From: Rhodanobacteraceae bacterium
GTDB taxonomy: Bacteria; Pseudomonadota; Gammaproteobacteria; Xanthomonadales; Rhodanobacteraceae
Assembly (NCBI GenBank): GCA_016790075.1
Contig: JAEUPP010000006.1
Location: 186,001-250,000 of the forward strand
Reading direction: 5' to 3'
DNA: 64,000 nucleotides
Below the pieces are notes generated by a model. The model saw nothing but the letters and a program-made list of their open reading frames with translations, did not search any database and was not told the origin of the DNA. A program made the position numbers and the translations under genes. Below, piece by piece: positions 62,355 to 64,000 of this stretch. The first letter of the stretch is position 1, and every line of letters starts with the position of its first letter.

Positions 62355-64000
62355 ATGCCCCAGACGCCGGTAAAGATTCCTGGATATGAATTCCTGCGCC
62401 AGCTTGGCTCGGGAGGCATGTCCACGGTCTGGCTGGCGGTGCAGGAGTCGCTGCAGCGCAAGATCGCGATCAAGCTGATGAAGCGCGCGCACGACAGCTC
62501 GTCGGACGATGCGCGCCAGTTCGAGAAGCGTTTCCTGCTCGAAGGCCGCACCATGGCGAAGTTGCCGCATCGCAATATCGTTGCGGTCTACGACATCGTT
62601 TCTACCGATGACGTCGCCTATATCGCGATGGAATACCTGGAGGGCGGCACGCTGTCGGAGCGTATGCAGGCCGGCCTCTCGCTGGCCGATGCCATCAGCG
62701 TTGTCGTGCAGATCGCCGGTGCGCTCGATTTTGCCCACAGCCAGGGCATAGTGCATCGCGACCTCAAGCCCGCGAACATCATGTTTCGCGATGCGACTAC
62801 GCCGGTCCTGACCGATTTCGGCATCGCGCGGCAGCAGGATCAGGCGGCGACGCGGCTGACCCAGACCGGGATGCTCGTCGGCACGCCGAACTACATGAGC
62901 CCGGAACAGATCAGCGGCAGCGACATCGACGGCCGCTCCGATCTCTATAGCCTCGGCGTCATGTTCTATGAGCTGTTGTCAGGCAGCACGCCGTTCAACG
63001 GCGACACGCCGATTGCAGTGATGATGGCGCATCTGACCCAGCCGCCACCGCCGCTTGATGCAGAATTCGCCCACTTCCAGCCTGTGCTGGACAAGATGCT
63101 CGCGAAGAACCGCGACGAGCGGTATGCCACCTTGCATGAGTTCGTCGTTGCGCTGAAACAGCGTGTGGTCGCTAGCGATACCCTGCTGATGCGCCTGCAG
63201 CTGACGCCGGGCATGACCTCGTCGGAGCAACTGCGCCAGCTCGGCTTTACAGCCAGCGATCCCGCCGGCAGCGGCCTGCGCAGTGCGGCCAGCTTGCAGC
63301 AGTCCACGCCGCTGCCGCGCCCACAGGACGTGGCAGCACGCAAGACTGGCGGAGCTTCGTCACCGGCTCGTCCGGCGCCAGCACCGCCCACGCCGACGGC
63401 AAGGCGTGCCGCCGCACCGACAGCGCTGCCGCCGTCGCGCCCACCGCCTCCGCGTCCATTGCTCTGGCCATGGCTGGCCGCCGCTGGCGTGCTGTTGCTG
63501 GGGCTTATCGGCGTCGGCATCTGGAGCTGGCAGGCCGGCTCGGGCCTGTCGGCCGAGGAGCGAGCACTGGTTGGCTACTGGATCAAGGACGCCGAGCGCA
63601 TGGCGGGGGAAAGCAAGTTCGTTTCACCGCCTGGCGATAACGCTTACGAGGTTCTGCAGAAAGTCCTGCAGAAGGATACGGAGAACGAAGCGGCTCAGGC
63701 GCTGCTGGAACGCATCGCACAGGCGCTGCGTGCGGAGGCCGAAGCCGCCCTGACCAAGGGCGACTATGCGCTGGCCCGCGATCGTGCCGATCAGGCGCTG
63801 TTCGTGCGCAAGGACGACGCTGATCTTTCCGCGCTGAAGCAGCGTATCGATGCGGCGGTGGCGAGCGAAGAGCGCAGGAAACAGATCGAACAACTGTTGG
63901 CCGGATCGGCTGCGGCCGACAAGGCCGGCAAGCCCTTCGGTCCGGACGGCAGTTATGCGCTGCTGGTAAAGGCGCGCGACCTCGCGCCCGACGACGCGGC
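62355..64000 (+). CDS. Membrane serine/threonine protein kinase (partial, runs off the end)
   Basis: 548 residues visible, open to the right edge. A full eukaryote-like kinase domain fills about 8-265: the Gly loop LGSGGMSTVW near 17, Lys in IAIKLMK, the catalytic loop HRDLKPAN, DFG in TDFGIARQQ, and SPEQISG in the activation segment. A Pro/Ala-rich linker leads to one membrane helix near 372-392 (WPWLAAAGVLLLGLIGVGIW) and a periplasmic helical part with TPR-like sequence. Its substrate is unknown. It starts 121 bases after the kinase gene and may be a separate unit. Confidence 0.95.
   Translation, partial: MPQTPVKIPGYEFLRQLGSGGMSTVWLAVQESLQRKIAIKLMKRAHDSSSDDARQFEKRFLLEGRTMAKLPHRNIVAVYDIVSTDDVAYIAMEYLEGGTLSERMQAGLSLADAISVVVQIAGALDFAHSQGIVHRDLKPANIMFRDATTPVLTDFGIARQQDQAATRLTQTGMLVGTPNYMSPEQISGSDIDGRSDLYSLGVMFYELLSGSTPFNGDTPIAVMMAHLTQPPPPLDAEFAHFQPVLDKMLAKNRDERYATLHEFVVALKQRVVASDTLLMRLQLTPGMTSSEQLRQLGFTASDPAGSGLRSAASLQQSTPLPRPQDVAARKTGGASSPARPAPAPPTPTARRAAAPTALPPSRPPPPRPLLWPWLAAAGVLLLGLIGVGIWSWQAGSGLSAEERALVGYWIKDAERMAGESKFVSPPGDNAYEVLQKVLQKDTENEAAQALLERIAQALRAEAEAALTKGDYALARDRADQALFVRKDDADLSALKQRIDAAVASEERRKQIEQLLAGSAAADKAGKPFGPDGSYALLVKARDLAPDDA

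Noticed and set aside
1..64000. CRISPR arrays, transposases, tRNA or rRNA genes
   Set aside because: No regularly spaced repeats, transposase motifs or tRNA-like T-loops with acceptor stems were recognised on reading.

Overview
This 64-kb window has high GC content and dense coding on both strands. It reads as a chromosomal stretch of a gammaproteobacterium near the Xanthomonadales/Rhodanobacteraceae. That guess rests on gene content (sulfite dehydrogenase SoeABC, class I aldolase, a QEGLA-motif protein, a DUF3857/S9-peptidase cluster, hemP, ECF and sigma-54 circuits) and codon style. The genus cannot be fixed from sequence alone. I recognised no rRNA, tRNA, CRISPR array, insertion sequence or prophage.

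Layout, left to right: the 3' end of hemC, followed by a gene-poor stretch where hemD often sits (133-876); a DUF4239 membrane protein; a DUF481 outer-membrane protein; the operon soeA-soeB-ybjQ-soeC (7731-2826, minus), predicted to oxidise cytoplasmic sulfite and reduce quinone; a GNAT acetyltransferase; and a TetR-HlyD-ABC ATPase-ABC permease operon (12167-8431, minus) of the cecR/ybhGFSR type. Then come a GGDEF cyclase and a plus-strand trio of S9 peptidase, DUF3857/transglutaminase and Sel1-repeat protein (13514-20434).

The middle holds a SUKH protein and a bacterial Ro60 (TROVE) protein, with a hairpin-rich intergenic region upstream of the Ro gene that may encode an RNA. Next are an unknown membrane protein, class I fructose-bisphosphate aldolase with a strong terminator, a macrodomain protein, an RND efflux pair, a SpoU-type RNA methyltransferase coupled to a glyoxalase-fold protein, an M28 peptidase, a large secreted BNR-repeat protein, mscL, a fumarylacetoacetase-family hydrolase and a DUF1704 (MATCAP-like) predicted metallopeptidase.

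From 40.9 to 50.6 kb lie a secreted unknown, an SGNH hydrolase, a polysaccharide deacetylase-esterase fusion, two tandem copies of a two-gene module of membrane-anchored Sel1-like proteins (48968-44803, minus), a PhzF protein and a GH25 lysozyme. From 50.9 kb onward a Fur-box promoter precedes hemP and an unknown partner. An ECF sigma/anti-sigma/PDZ operon runs leftward. Opposite it an adaptor-ABC-FtsX-FtsX efflux operon runs rightward from a near-perfect sigma-54 promoter with a palindromic upstream site. Its own NtrC-type regulator and histidine kinase follow directly, which suggests a closed feedback circuit. A serine/threonine kinase gene runs off the right end.

The strongest leads are the sigma-54 feedback circuit, the duplicated gene pairs, the possible Ro-associated RNA, the deacetylase-esterase fusion and the DUF1704 protein.
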